Of a stretch of DNA of 31,898 nucleotides, positions 7,984-15,216 are shown piece after piece. The translations under genes were made by a program, and so were the position numbers. This stretch comes from a virus, in IMG/VR virus record IMGVR_UViG_3300042691_001806, positions 1 to 31,898 of that record; one strand, 5' to 3'. The notes below the pieces were generated by a model. That model was not told where the DNA came from and did not search any database. It saw only the letters and a program-made list of their open reading frames with translations. Every line of letters begins with the position of its first letter. Position 1 is the stretch's first letter.

Positions 7984-10900
7984 CAGGCGAGCAGGCCTCC
8001 GGGGCGCTTCTGCTTGATCAATTCTGCCTGCACTGCAGCGGATACTGCCATGCCAAGCTGCTTGCCTTGTGCTTGATCACCGCTGACGCTGGAACCGCTG
8101 GCATCAACGTTGACGATGACGGTCGTGCCACCACCTCCGAGGTTGTGGTTAGGGATGATGGTGCCGCTACGACCAGGCATGAACAGCTCCGGGCCTTTCT
8201 CACCGACGATGTACGGCTGACCGCTGGAGACGCTACCGCCGTTAGCGCGGAACAATGGACCCAGCAGGCCGCCACCGGTGCCGGTGCCTGACATGGTGCC
8301 GAATAGCGCCATGTTGACGGCGATGTCTAGCAGCTTGTTGGCGATGCTGTTCAGCAGGTCAACAGCAACCTGCTGGAGGCTCTTGGTGCCATCGATGGCG
8401 CCTTGGATGGCATCAACGACGCCGGACTTGATCGACATGCCGATGTCGGCATAGACCTGCTTCAGTTGCTCGGCTGCATCGGCTTGCGCCTTGAGTGCTT
8501 TGGTCTTCGCCAACGTGGTGCGGATGTCAGCTTCGTTGAGGCCTGGGAATTGTGCTTTCAGATCGCGGATCTGCTGGTTGAGGATGACCTCAGCTTCGTT
8601 GCCATTAAGCCTGGCTTGCTGTAAGGCAAGCTCATCATTCAGCGCTTGGATGCCCTGAGCCTTCAGGTCAGCATCTTCCTTGCGGATGGTGTTGATATCG
8701 AACTCAAGCTGCCGGGCGGTTGTGGCGGCCTTGATTGCAAGCTGATCGAGCTCTGCCTTCTTCTGCGCTGCCGGCATCTCCTTATCAACCTTGAGCCGCT
8801 GCGCCTCGAAGGTGATCCGCAGTAGTTCTGCTTGCGCCTGACGGGTGATCTCCAGCTGACGGTTGCCGGAACCACGCGCCTCAAGGATGCGACCTTCGAC
8901 ATCAAACAATGCCCGCGCTTGCGATAGCTGCAGCTGTGATGTGGCGAGTGCTGCCTTGGCAGCTGCTGCCTTGCTGTCCCCGTCTTTGGCCTTGCCGCTC
9001 CCTGCACCGCCGACGGTGGGTGGTGGGGTGGTGTCGGTGGCTGGTGGTGGGGTGGTCGTCGCAGGCCTTGCTGCGCGGGTGGGGAGGGCGAGGACTGCTC
9101 GTGCCTTGCGCTCACGTTCTGAGAACAGCAGTTGCCGATTCATCACATCAGCCTGTGATGGTTGGCCAACTAGCGGGGAGAACGCACCTAGCGCTAATCG
9201 GGTTGCCTGTGCGCCCGGTTGGGCCATGCTTTCGCGTTCTGCCCGAATCTGAGCCAATGTCTTAGCCGCAGCTGCTTTCTGTTCTGCTGTTGCGCTACCA
9301 CCAAAGATGCGCGCCACACCACCGGATTCCCTTTCGCCTCGCAGTTTGTTGACTTCCTTGATCGTGGCGATCAAGTCAGCAGTACCAGAAACGATGATGT
9401 TGACGCCAACGGTGATGATGCCAATAGCGGCAAGCCCACGCAAAGCAGTCCCCAGCGCAGTGACCTGCGTCGCCGAGGCGGCTGATTGCGTCGCCAGTGC
9501 CTGGCTGTTGCGGGTATAGAGCGCAAATGCGCCTGAGCTTGCAGTAGCAGCCGTGCCGGTGGCCGCTGTTGATGCTGCCATCGCGGTGGTGGCTGCAACA
9601 TACGCTGCCCGCAAGGCAATCACAGCGTCAATGGCGCGCTTGACCAGCATCATCTGGATGCCGAACTTGATCAGCGTTCCGACTGCATCCATCACCGGTT
9701 GCGGGATGGAGCTCATCACATTGGCGAAACCATTAACGCTCTTGGTGATGTCTTGAATCGTGATGACAACCGTCGGGCCGAATGCCTTGGCTAGTGCTTC
9801 GCTCAAGTTGATGAATGATGTATCAAGCGCCTTGATTGTGTTTTCAAGGCTGCCCTTCATCGTTTGGAAGTCAGCATCGGTCTTGCCTGCTGCACCGCTG
9901 AGCTGCTCAAGCACCATCACGAAGTCCTTGCCGCCTTTGGCATTAGCGGCGAATGCACCACGCATCGCCTCCTGCGAACCCAGCAGCCGTGCAGTGGTCT
10001 CCTTGTCCTTCTGCATCGCCACCGCAAGCTGCGCCATGAGGCCCGTAAAGCCCTTGGCTTGGAGGCCGCCGTAGTTCCAGGCGATGCCGAGCTTCTTGGC
10101 GGCATCCTGGCTCTCCTTGGTCGGTTGCAGCAGGGTATTGAGCACTGCGCCGAGACCGGTGAAGGCAACTTCAGCCGTGGCGCCATTCTTGGTAGCCGAC
10201 GCGATGAACGCATTCATCTCGTTGATGCTCACGCCAGCCAATGACGTGGTTGACACCACACGACCTAGGAGGGATGTGTAGTCACTCCATTCTTGGTTGC
10301 CGAGTTCAACGGCTTTCGAGATGCTGTCGGTCACCTCAAACGCTCTGGTGCCTGACATGCCGTAGGCATTGAGTGTCTTGACCAGCACCTCCGTCACGGC
10401 TTGCGTATCTGCAAGACCACCGACCGCTGCTCGGGTTGCAGCATCAAGAATCTGGATGTTGCCTGCCGTATCAGCGAAACCTGCTGATGCCGCTTGATAC
10501 GATGCCGCCGCAAGATCAGCCTTGTTTGCAACACCACCGAGCTGATCACTCAGCTTTGATAATGCCGGGTTGATCTTCTCAATATCCATGCCGACCGTGC
10601 CAAGCCGGCGGATGTTGCGGTCGAGTTCGGTGGCATCACGAATGACGCGATCAACAGCAAAGCCGCCGGCTAATGCAAGACCGATTCCGGCGATGCGCTG
10701 CGTGAATCCATCCAGCTGTATACCCGCACGTTCTGCGACCTGTCCTTGATTGCGGATACCTGCTGCAGCTCGTTCTGCTGTCGTAAGGAGCCGACCATTC
10801 TCTGCCCGTGCGCGACCTGCGGCATCGGTGAAATACTTCATCCCGTTGGCGGCGGTCTGAAGTTCTCGGCCTTGCCTCGTTACAGCAGTAGTGGCGCCAT

Positions 10901-11000
10901 TGACAGCAGTTTGCAGCTGCTGCGATTGCTGATTCAGGTTGCGTAGCTGCTGCGATGCACCGCCAGCATTGACCTGAATGTCAACAACAGCAACAGCCAC
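7983..11000 (-). CDS. Tail tape measure protein (1005 aa)
   Basis: The start codon is GTG at 11000, preceded by a strong GGGAGG seven bases upstream. Residues 1-100 are Gln-rich and coiled-coil-like. About 115-410 resembles the TP901-type tape-measure core (RVVSTTSLAGVSINEMNAF, MKGSLENTIKALDTSFINL). Two hydrophobic Ala-rich stretches at about 430-560 may cross or insert into a membrane. The 620-860 region is mostly long charged helix. Near residue 930 is the PYIVGEKGPELFMPGRSG motif found close to the end of many tape-measure proteins. By the usual rule of about 0.15 nm per residue, the tail would be near 150 nm. It lies directly after the G/T genes, as expected. Confidence 0.95.
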   Translation of the reverse strand: MAVAVVDIQVNAGGASQQLRNLNQQSQQLQTAVNGATTAVTRQGRELQTAANGMKYFTDAAGRARAENGRLLTTAERAAAGIRNQGQVAERAGIQLDGFTQRIAGIGLALAGGFAVDRVIRDATELDRNIRRLGTVGMDIEKINPALSKLSDQLGGVANKADLAAASYQAASAGFADTAGNIQILDAATRAAVGGLADTQAVTEVLVKTLNAYGMSGTRAFEVTDSISKAVELGNQEWSDYTSLLGRVVSTTSLAGVSINEMNAFIASATKNGATAEVAFTGLGAVLNTLLQPTKESQDAAKKLGIAWNYGGLQAKGFTGLMAQLAVAMQKDKETTARLLGSQEAMRGAFAANAKGGKDFVMVLEQLSGAAGKTDADFQTMKGSLENTIKALDTSFINLSEALAKAFGPTVVITIQDITKSVNGFANVMSSIPQPVMDAVGTLIKFGIQMMLVKRAIDAVIALRAAYVAATTAMAASTAATGTAATASSGAFALYTRNSQALATQSAASATQVTALGTALRGLAAIGIITVGVNIIVSGTADLIATIKEVNKLRGERESGGVARIFGGSATAEQKAAAAKTLAQIRAERESMAQPGAQATRLALGAFSPLVGQPSQADVMNRQLLFSERERKARAVLALPTRAARPATTTPPPATDTTPPPTVGGAGSGKAKDGDSKAAAAKAALATSQLQLSQARALFDVEGRILEARGSGNRQLEITRQAQAELLRITFEAQRLKVDKEMPAAQKKAELDQLAIKAATTARQLEFDINTIRKEDADLKAQGIQALNDELALQQARLNGNEAEVILNQQIRDLKAQFPGLNEADIRTTLAKTKALKAQADAAEQLKQVYADIGMSIKSGVVDAIQGAIDGTKSLQQVAVDLLNSIANKLLDIAVNMALFGTMSGTGTGGGLLGPLFRANGGSVSSGQPYIVGEKGPELFMPGRSGTIIPNHNLGGGGTTVIVNVDASGSSVSGDQAQGKQLGMAVSAAVQAELIKQKRPGGLLA

Positions 11001-11025
11001 CGCAGCACCTCCCTATAGCAGCAGT

Positions 11026-11555
11026 CTACCGGCGCTTGGCTTTATCAATCGCCTGCTGCTCACGTTTGCCTTTGATCTCGTAGTACGCCGCAAAATGGAT
11101 GAACTCATCATCCGTTAATTCTTGCCGCAGCTGGCTGACGGTCTTGCCTAGTTCTGTCGCCAGGAAGAACTCAAAGTACAGCCAGCTGTCGGCCTCTAGT
11201 CGTTTTTTGCGGTCTCCAGTGTCTCGGTCTGCCCGAGGCCAAACAGGAACAGCTCAAGGTCGTTGAGCACCGCTTCAGGCAGCTCACGTTGCAGCTTCAC
11301 CGCATCAGCCGGCGCAAAGGCCTTCGAGCCGTCCTCAAGTTCAGCCTTTTGGCACAGCATCTGGGTGCTGATGTCAAGCGCCTCATCGGTGCCGGCAAGA
11401 CCGCTGGCACGCTTGCGATCAGCGCGGGTGATCGGCGTGAAGTACAACGACATCACCACCGTGCCATCGTCTTTCTTCACATCAAACCGCCGGCGAGCGG
11501 TGAGATCAAAAGCACCGGTGAGCAGGTCAACGGTGCGTGGTGTTGCAGCAGGCAT
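11026..11555 (-). CDS. Tail assembly chaperone, gpG-T type fusion made by -1 frameshift (about 176 aa)
   Basis: Translation starts with the 119-aa frame at 11555 and shifts back one base at the heptamer A AAA AAC (11208-11202, minus strand). It then continues for 58 codons from CGA at 11202 to TAG at 11028-11026. The extension begins RLEADSWLYFEFFLATELG and continues with an acidic-then-basic helix (ELTDDEFIHFAAYYEIKGK, ending KAKRR). It has no start codon or ribosome site of its own, fills the otherwise empty space before the tape measure, and is the same size class as lambda T. In lambda the G-T fusion recruits tail-tube subunits to the tape measure. The shift itself is inferred from the heptamer and the position. 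Confidence 0.82.
11196..11555 (-). CDS. Tail assembly chaperone, gpG-like (119 aa)
   Basis: This is the unshifted product of the G/T pair. It has an N-terminal beta part (VDLLTGAFDLTARRRFDVKK), then a helical acidic half (AELEDGSKAF, LPEAVLNDLELFLFGLG), ending in AKND. It is placed between the tail-tube genes and the tape measure, where lambda-like phages encode gpG. The ATG at 11555 overlaps by one base the stop of the upstream tube gene. Its last codons are GCA AAA AAC GAC TAG, so the slippery heptamer lies just before the stop, as in known G/G-T pairs. No sequence family is recognisable by eye; the assignment rests on position, size and the frameshift site. Confidence 0.85.
   Translation of the reverse strand: MPAATPRTVDLLTGAFDLTARRRFDVKKDDGTVVMSLYFTPITRADRKRASGLAGTDEALDISTQMLCQKAELEDGSKAFAPADAVKLQRELPEAVLNDLELFLFGLGQTETLETAKND
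11202..11208 (-). other. Programmed -1 frameshift site A AAA AAC
   Basis: Read on the minus strand, this is the classic X XXY YYZ heptamer in the correct register with the upstream frame: GC[A AAA AAC] GAC TAG. The zero-frame stop is two codons downstream, while the -1 frame is open for 58 more codons and fills the gap to the tape measure. A downstream stem-loop was not established by eye. Confidence 0.82.
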
Positions 11556-11974
11556 CAGATGTCGAGCGTGATCGTTCCGGTTGTGGTGAAGTTGATCGTC
11601 ACCACTTGAAGCTCACCAACCGTAGCACCGTATTCAGCCGAGTTGATCACGATGGTGCCGGTGATCTTCTTGCCGCCGGTTTCGTCAAGATACAGCTCAA
11701 TGGCTGCATTACCTTCATCGGTGGCGGTGTTGACATCCTTCAGCATGTCCAGCTTGTCGCCAGACCCTGGGGCGTCATACATCACCTCCATGGTGCCGGT
11801 ACCAGCCAGCAGGCCGCCGACATTGGCCTTGTAGGTGGCGCCTTGAGCGGTGGTCTCAAGGACATCCTTCTCAACGGTCATCGACCATGACCGGACTGCA
11901 GCGATCTCGGAAAGACCGGCGCCGCTGTCCTTGTCGAAGAAGACCGTGCCTTGTTGCCCGCGATAGAAAGCCAT
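11555..11974 (-). CDS. Major tail (tube) protein, second tandem copy (139 aa)
   Basis: This is one of two adjacent paralogues, roughly 55% identical by eye. Shared blocks are MAFYRG at the start, RSWSMT-EKDVLETTA and GATYK near residues 28-50, SAEYGATVGE near 111-120, and FTTTGTIT at the end. The all-beta pattern and position just before the G/T chaperones match siphovirus tail-tube proteins, which polymerise around the tape measure. It differs from its twin mainly in the loop around residues 60-85 and around 100. Either copy could be the main tube subunit. Two bases separate it from the upstream copy. Confidence 0.82.
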   Translation of the reverse strand: MAFYRGQQGTVFFDKDSGAGLSEIAAVRSWSMTVEKDVLETTAQGATYKANVGGLLAGTGTMEVMYDAPGSGDKLDMLKDVNTATDEGNAAIELYLDETGGKKITGTIVINSAEYGATVGELQVVTINFTTTGTITLDI

Positions 11975-11976
11975 GA

Positions 11977-12393
11977 TCAGATCGAGGTGGTGATGGTGCC
12001 GGTGGTCGTGAAATTGCAGGTGATGGTTTCGATCTCACCCACGGTGGCGCCATACTCGGCGCTGGTGATCAGGCCTGCGAAGCTGATCTTCTTGGTGCCG
12101 GTGGTATCAAGGAACAGCTCAAACGTCGCTACCGCTTGATCGGTGGCGGTGTTGGCAGCCTCAATGAAGGCATTGGTTTCATCAGCACTGGAGGCGGTAT
12201 AAAGCACCTCGACGGTGCCAGATCCACCGATCAATCCACCGATGTTTGACTTGTATGTCGCGCCCAGTGCTGTGGTTTCAAGCACGTCCTTTTCGATGGT
12301 CATTGACCACGAGCGGGTGGAGGCGATGGTGGTGTTGGCAGAGCCGGCATCGTCAAACTTGACGGAGCCCTGTTCGCCGCGATAGAAGGCCAT
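11977..12393 (-). CDS. Major tail (tube) protein, first tandem copy (138 aa)
   Basis: This is the upstream member of the tandem tube-protein pair. It begins MAFYRGEQGSVKFDD and keeps the same conserved blocks as the downstream copy (RSWSMTIEKDVLETTALG, SAEYGATVGEIET, FTTTGTIT). It is entirely beta-like, with no membrane or signal segments. It follows the tail terminator gene by two bases, the normal order in siphovirus genomes. Known alternatives for such pairs are one tube protein plus a decorated or minor tube variant, or two subunits mixed in one tube. Confidence 0.82.
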   Translation of the reverse strand: MAFYRGEQGSVKFDDAGSANTTIASTRSWSMTIEKDVLETTALGATYKSNIGGLIGGSGTVEVLYTASSADETNAFIEAANTATDQAVATFELFLDTTGTKKISFAGLITSAEYGATVGEIETITCNFTTTGTITTSI

Positions 12394-12395
12394 GG

Positions 12396-12821
12396 TTAGA
12401 GATCCTCGAAGGTTTGGAAGGTCATCCTGACCTGTGACTGAAAGTACCCTTCAGGAGACGGCGCAGCCACCACCTCTGGGCCGGTTGGCGGATCGAAGTG
12501 GACCCCCGATACGATGACCCTATTGTAGAGATCCCGCACACGCTTGCCGATCACAAGGTTGGCGCCAGGTCCTGCACCTTGCGGGGTGAAGATATTGATG
12601 ACGACAATGCCGATGGCGCTATTGTTGCTGCCGGTGGTGCCGCCCATCGTCAGGTAGTTGTTAACGCCGAAGCTGATCAAGCATTGCGCCCAGCTGCTGT
12701 TTGGCGTTGGGTTGTAGGGCTGGTTATGAAACACCACCGGAATGACCGGCGCTGCTGCCAGCTCAGTGGCTAGTCGACCTTCGACGATGGCGCGGATGCT
12801 GTTGAGGTCCAATGCTGCCAT
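12396..12821 (-). CDS. Tail terminator-like protein (141 aa)
   Basis: The N-terminus is a helix (DLNSIRAIVEGRLATELA), then PVIPVVFHNQPYNP, then alternating strands (IGIVVINIFTPQG). The C-terminus reads YFQSQVRMTFQTFEDL. This order (helix, 'vpvafdNvpyxP' strand, then a strand carrying a hydrophobic pattern) is typical of the DUF4128/tail-terminator group of siphoviruses. These cap the tube and join it to the head. Its position between the HK97 gp10-like gene and the tail-tube genes agrees. The start ATG shares one base with the upstream stop (TGATG). Confidence 0.78.
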   Translation of the reverse strand: MAALDLNSIRAIVEGRLATELAAAPVIPVVFHNQPYNPTPNSSWAQCLISFGVNNYLTMGGTTGSNNSAIGIVVINIFTPQGAGPGANLVIGKRVRDLYNRVIVSGVHFDPPTGPEVVAAPSPEGYFQSQVRMTFQTFEDL

Positions 12822-13300
12822 CAGTCGGTCCTCCCGATGCGATCAGCTGCCTGCCGAGCCCAGTCAGCCATCTCACGGGCGATCAGGTCGGGATATCCCA
12901 CCTCGATTTGAGGCGGCGGGCCAGTAACGGGCTTGCCGTCAAGCATGGAATGACTGACGGATCGCCAGACTCCACCCCACGACGGCGGCAGGTTGGTGCC
13001 ATACAGCACCGGCTCTGCATACGGCAGGCTGTTGTGGATGTGGTAGACATTGCCGGCGCGCTCGGTGCCGTAGTTCAGCCGGCGCGGTGGTGTGATGCCC
13101 GCTACGCCATTTTGCGGGCCTGGGTCGTAGCCGGGTGTGCTGTTCTCGCCGATTGACCAACTCATGCGCAGCCGTCCCGTATCGACTGGGCTGCCGTCCT
13201 TCAGCCTTCTGTCAGTCAGTAGCACCACCTCGCGCAGCAGCTGTTCGTACTTGTCCTGCGAGAAGTTACCGATCTGCGATAGGTTGATGCGACGCGCCAT
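12821..13300 (-). CDS. HK97 gp10-like neck/minor tail protein (159 aa)
   Basis: The central block DGSPVDTGRLRMSW (about residues 35-48) followed by NSLPYAEPVLYGT (about 90-102) is the signature of the HK97 gp10-like family. The N-terminal helix runs to about residue 33 and a C-terminal helix (LIAREMADWARQAADRI) closes the protein. Family members act at the neck or in tail completion, always between head-closure and terminator genes, as here. Start ATG is at 13300, two bases after the upstream stop. Confidence 0.85.
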   Translation of the reverse strand: MARRINLSQIGNFSQDKYEQLLREVVLLTDRRLKDGSPVDTGRLRMSWSIGENSTPGYDPGPQNGVAGITPPRRLNYGTERAGNVYHIHNSLPYAEPVLYGTNLPPSWGGVWRSVSHSMLDGKPVTGPPPQIEVGYPDLIAREMADWARQAADRIGRTD

Positions 13301-13302
13301 GA

Positions 13303-13659
13303 TCAGGCCCTCAAGATCAGCTCGTAGGTGATCGGCTGGTTGTCTTGCTCGATGGTGGTGACCTTGATGACCTGATGCGTCACGGCATTGATCAGCACCT
13401 TGTCGGCAGTTGTTGGCGTGATGACCAGATCAGCGGCGGCGATGATCAGCCGCTTGTCGCTGGCCTGCACCAGCTCATTAACCTCACGCCTGTTGACGTC
13501 CTGCAACGTGCCGCGGATCGTGGTGTCGCTTGCAGTTTCTGACATCATGCCGGTGGTGGCGTTATAGGTGCCAAGCGTGATGCGACGGATCGTCACTGAT
13601 CCGCCGAACTTCGCCATCAACTTGCTGGCAGTAGACCGTAGCGAGGTTGCAAGAGTCAT
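13303..13659 (-). CDS. Head-closure/neck protein candidate (118 aa)
   Basis: A short N-terminal helix (LRSTASKLMAKFGG) leads into a beta-rich body (SVTIRRITLGTYNATTG, IRGTLQDVN) ending in PITYELILRA. Size, fold pattern and position (upstream of the HK97 gp10-like gene, downstream of the connector-type gene) match small head-closure or head-tail joining proteins of siphoviruses. No named family can be claimed from the sequence alone. The start overlaps the stop of the upstream 83-aa gene by ATGA. Confidence 0.68.
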   Translation of the reverse strand: MTLATSLRSTASKLMAKFGGSVTIRRITLGTYNATTGMMSETASDTTIRGTLQDVNRREVNELVQASDKRLIIAAADLVITPTTADKVLINAVTHQVIKVTTIEQDNQPITYELILRA

Positions 13660-13907
13660 AGTCGATAGGCGACGCAGTGGCCGTTCTGTAGCTCAATGCT
13701 GGTGAAGACGCCATACAGCGTGGTATGGGCGTTGAAGGTTTGCCCTGCCAGGGTGTTGCCGTCGTAGTTGACGGCGGTGATCGCCTGCACCTGCGTATTG
13801 CTGGTGAAGTGGATCGCGCACCAGCGGCCAGTATGCGGATCGGTGTCAGAAATGAAGGTTCCGCCTTTGGCGTAGTCAACGCCCCATACGGCTGAGTATG
13901 CGCTCAT
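13656..13907 (-). CDS. Small beta-rich protein, second member of a tandem paralogue pair (83 aa)
   Basis: This 83-aa protein shares a clear skeleton with the gene just upstream: FISDTDPHTGRW against YISDTSAHTGRF, then a GNT turn, then GVFTSIELQNGHCVAY against GVFTSVTLASGKVVAY. Both are all-beta, with no helix of note. The gene overlaps both neighbours by ATGA. Function unknown. The place between the connector gene and the head-closure gene, together with the strand-rich make-up, suggests a neck or head surface component. A duplicated decoration module is one reading. Confidence 0.7.
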   Translation of the reverse strand: MSAYSAVWGVDYAKGGTFISDTDPHTGRWCAIHFTSNTQVQAITAVNYDGNTLAGQTFNAHTTLYGVFTSIELQNGHCVAYRL

Positions 13908-14134
13908 ACCTTGTAAGCAACGACCTTGCCGCTGGCGAGTGTGACACTGGTGAAGACGCCCATGATGCTGTCGCCAGCATTGAGCGGCACTGATGTGAAC
14001 GTATTGCCGGTCTGGTTGGCGATCACCGCCGAGGCGATCACCGCATCAGCTACGGCATACAGCTGCCAGAACCTACCGGTATGGGCGCTGGTGTCGCTGA
14101 TGTACTCAAAGCCAAGGCTGTAGGCGCGGTCCAT
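13904..14134 (-). CDS. Small beta-rich protein, first member of a tandem paralogue pair (76 aa)
   Basis: The start was chosen at ATG 14134 because AGGAG sits five bases upstream and the stop of the connector gene lies one base before the ATG. The longer frame (from 14170) would add twelve residues inside the previous gene. The 76-aa product contains EYISDTSAHTGRF, then VIANQTGNTF, then GVFTSVTLASG, and ends VVAYKV. It matches the downstream 83-aa protein over its whole length. No known family is recognised. It is likely to be structural, from the location in the head-neck block. Confidence 0.7.
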   Translation of the reverse strand: MDRAYSLGFEYISDTSAHTGRFWQLYAVADAVIASAVIANQTGNTFTSVPLNAGDSIMGVFTSVTLASGKVVAYKV

Positions 14135-14135
14135 A

Positions 14136-14699
14136 TCAGCTCCTGCGAATGGCGAAGTTCCCCGGTCCACTGAGTCTAAGACCGGTCAGGTATCGCTCCA
14201 TGATCGGCGGCACCTTATCAGCACCGATGGCGCCATAGCCAAGGTTTGGCGTCACATCAAGGTTGCCGATCTTGACGTTCTTGTAGTCCTCCAGACCGCT
14301 CAACCCGATGCCGCTTGGATTGTTGTGCAGGTAGACCGCCAGCACCGCTTGAGCCTTCTTGATCTGATCGGGGATCTCAGTGTCGGTGAAATAGTCGGTG
14401 GTGATCCTAAATGGAAAGCCGACGGCGTAGGTGTTGATGTAGGTGTCAGGCTTGCGGACACCGGTACGAGGCCACTGCAGCGCCTGCGTATCAGTTGATC
14501 GCGCACCTAGGAACCGTTCGCGATCGAGGCGTTGTGTTGCGGTATAAAGCGCCCGGTTCTTTTGATCAGTCGTTGCTGATGCCCATGCGGTGACGTCAGC
14601 ATCCTCGACAAAGCCATCAATGATGGCCTGCGCATCATTCAGCGTCAGGTAGGAGTTGGCGTTGACGCCCCCTGCCGTTGCGTCGATTGCGATGGCCAT
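14136..14699 (-). CDS. Head-tail connector/adaptor, DnaT-like family (187 aa)
   Basis: The N-terminus GGVNANSYLTLNDAQAII is the typical opening of phage proteins often labelled 'DnaT-like ssDNA-binding'. These are in practice gp6-like head-tail adaptors encoded right after the capsid genes. Helices follow (TTDQKNRALYTATQRLDRE), then LQWPRTGVRKPD and IPDQIKKAQAVLAVYL. The conserved 'LxWPRtGv' phrase is a strong family sign. An AGAGGA sequence lies eight bases upstream of ATG 14699. The gene overlaps the preceding 58-aa frame by 65 nt in another frame. Confidence 0.82.
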   Translation of the reverse strand: MAIAIDATAGGVNANSYLTLNDAQAIIDGFVEDADVTAWASATTDQKNRALYTATQRLDRERFLGARSTDTQALQWPRTGVRKPDTYINTYAVGFPFRITTDYFTDTEIPDQIKKAQAVLAVYLHNNPSGIGLSGLEDYKNVKIGNLDVTPNLGYGAIGADKVPPIMERYLTGLRLSGPGNFAIRRS

Positions 14700-14811
14700 C
14701 GGTCTGATCCTCTGCTGTCAGTGTAGGCACCGGCTCTGATGCAGAAAGAGAGGCCACCTCCAGGGAGGCAGCCTCACGTTCACGCATCCGCCGGAAGGCG
14801 AATAGACCCAT
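14635..14811 (-). CDS. Small basic phage protein between decoration protein and connector (58 aa)
   Basis: This hand-read frame starts at ATG 14811, one base after the stop of the decoration-type gene (TGACATG), so translational coupling is likely. It runs 58 codons to TGA at 14637-14635. The protein begins MGLFAFRRMREREAAS, has an acidic middle (SEPVPTLTAEDQ) and a very basic tail (HRNRRNGRGRQRQ). Very short 'MGLFA-(K/R)RR.rE' proteins occur downstream of capsid genes in other phages, as far as I recall. Function is unknown. Its last 22 codons overlap the connector gene in another frame, which is the main reason for caution. Confidence 0.65.
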   Translation of the reverse strand: MGLFAFRRMREREAASLEVASLSASEPVPTLTAEDQTDGHRNRRNGRGRQRQLLPDAE

Positions 14812-14812
14812 G

Positions 14813-15205
14813 TCAGACCTTGTAGATCACGACGGTGTTGGCAGCCGTCACCACCGCACGGAACGTGCTGGAGGTACCAGCTTCCACGATCGCATCACCG
14901 TTGACCGTAACGCCAGTGGCGCCAGCGAGCAGGGTGACATGGAACGTGGAGGTTCCGAGGTTGACGATGCTGAACTGAAAGCTGATGCCAACCACGTTTT
15001 GGTTGACAGCATCCAGTGCCGTGCAGATCTCAGCGCCGGTGGCGGTGGTCAGGTTGAACGCTGCCGTAGCAGTCGAAACCAGCACACCACCCAGCAGCTG
15101 GGCAGCAGTAGCGGTCTGGGCGCCGCTTGCTGCCAGCGTCGTGACGGTGGTCTTGCGGTAGGTGTTCCCGAAGGCGGGATTTTCCAGCTCAAAGATAGAA
15201 GCCAT
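14813..15205 (-). CDS. Capsid decoration/head-associated protein candidate (130 aa)
   Basis: This follows the capsid gene by 11 bases, with GAGGT eight bases before ATG 15205. It is a beta-rich, Ala/Thr/Val-rich protein (AASGAQTATAAQLLGG, TAAFNLTTATGAEI, then GISFQFSIVNLGTS) ending VVIYKV. There are no cysteines outside one at about residue 63, no signal peptide and no membrane helix. Small strand-rich proteins in this slot usually trim or decorate the capsid surface. No specific family (gpD, Hoc or SHP-like) can be assigned from the sequence. A fibre-like head protein is an alternative. Confidence 0.65.
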   Translation of the reverse strand: MASIFELENPAFGNTYRKTTVTTLAASGAQTATAAQLLGGVLVSTATAAFNLTTATGAEICTALDAVNQNVVGISFQFSIVNLGTSTFHVTLLAGATGVTVNGDAIVEAGTSSTFRAVVTAANTVVIYKV

Positions 15206-15216
15206 TGCTAGTTACC

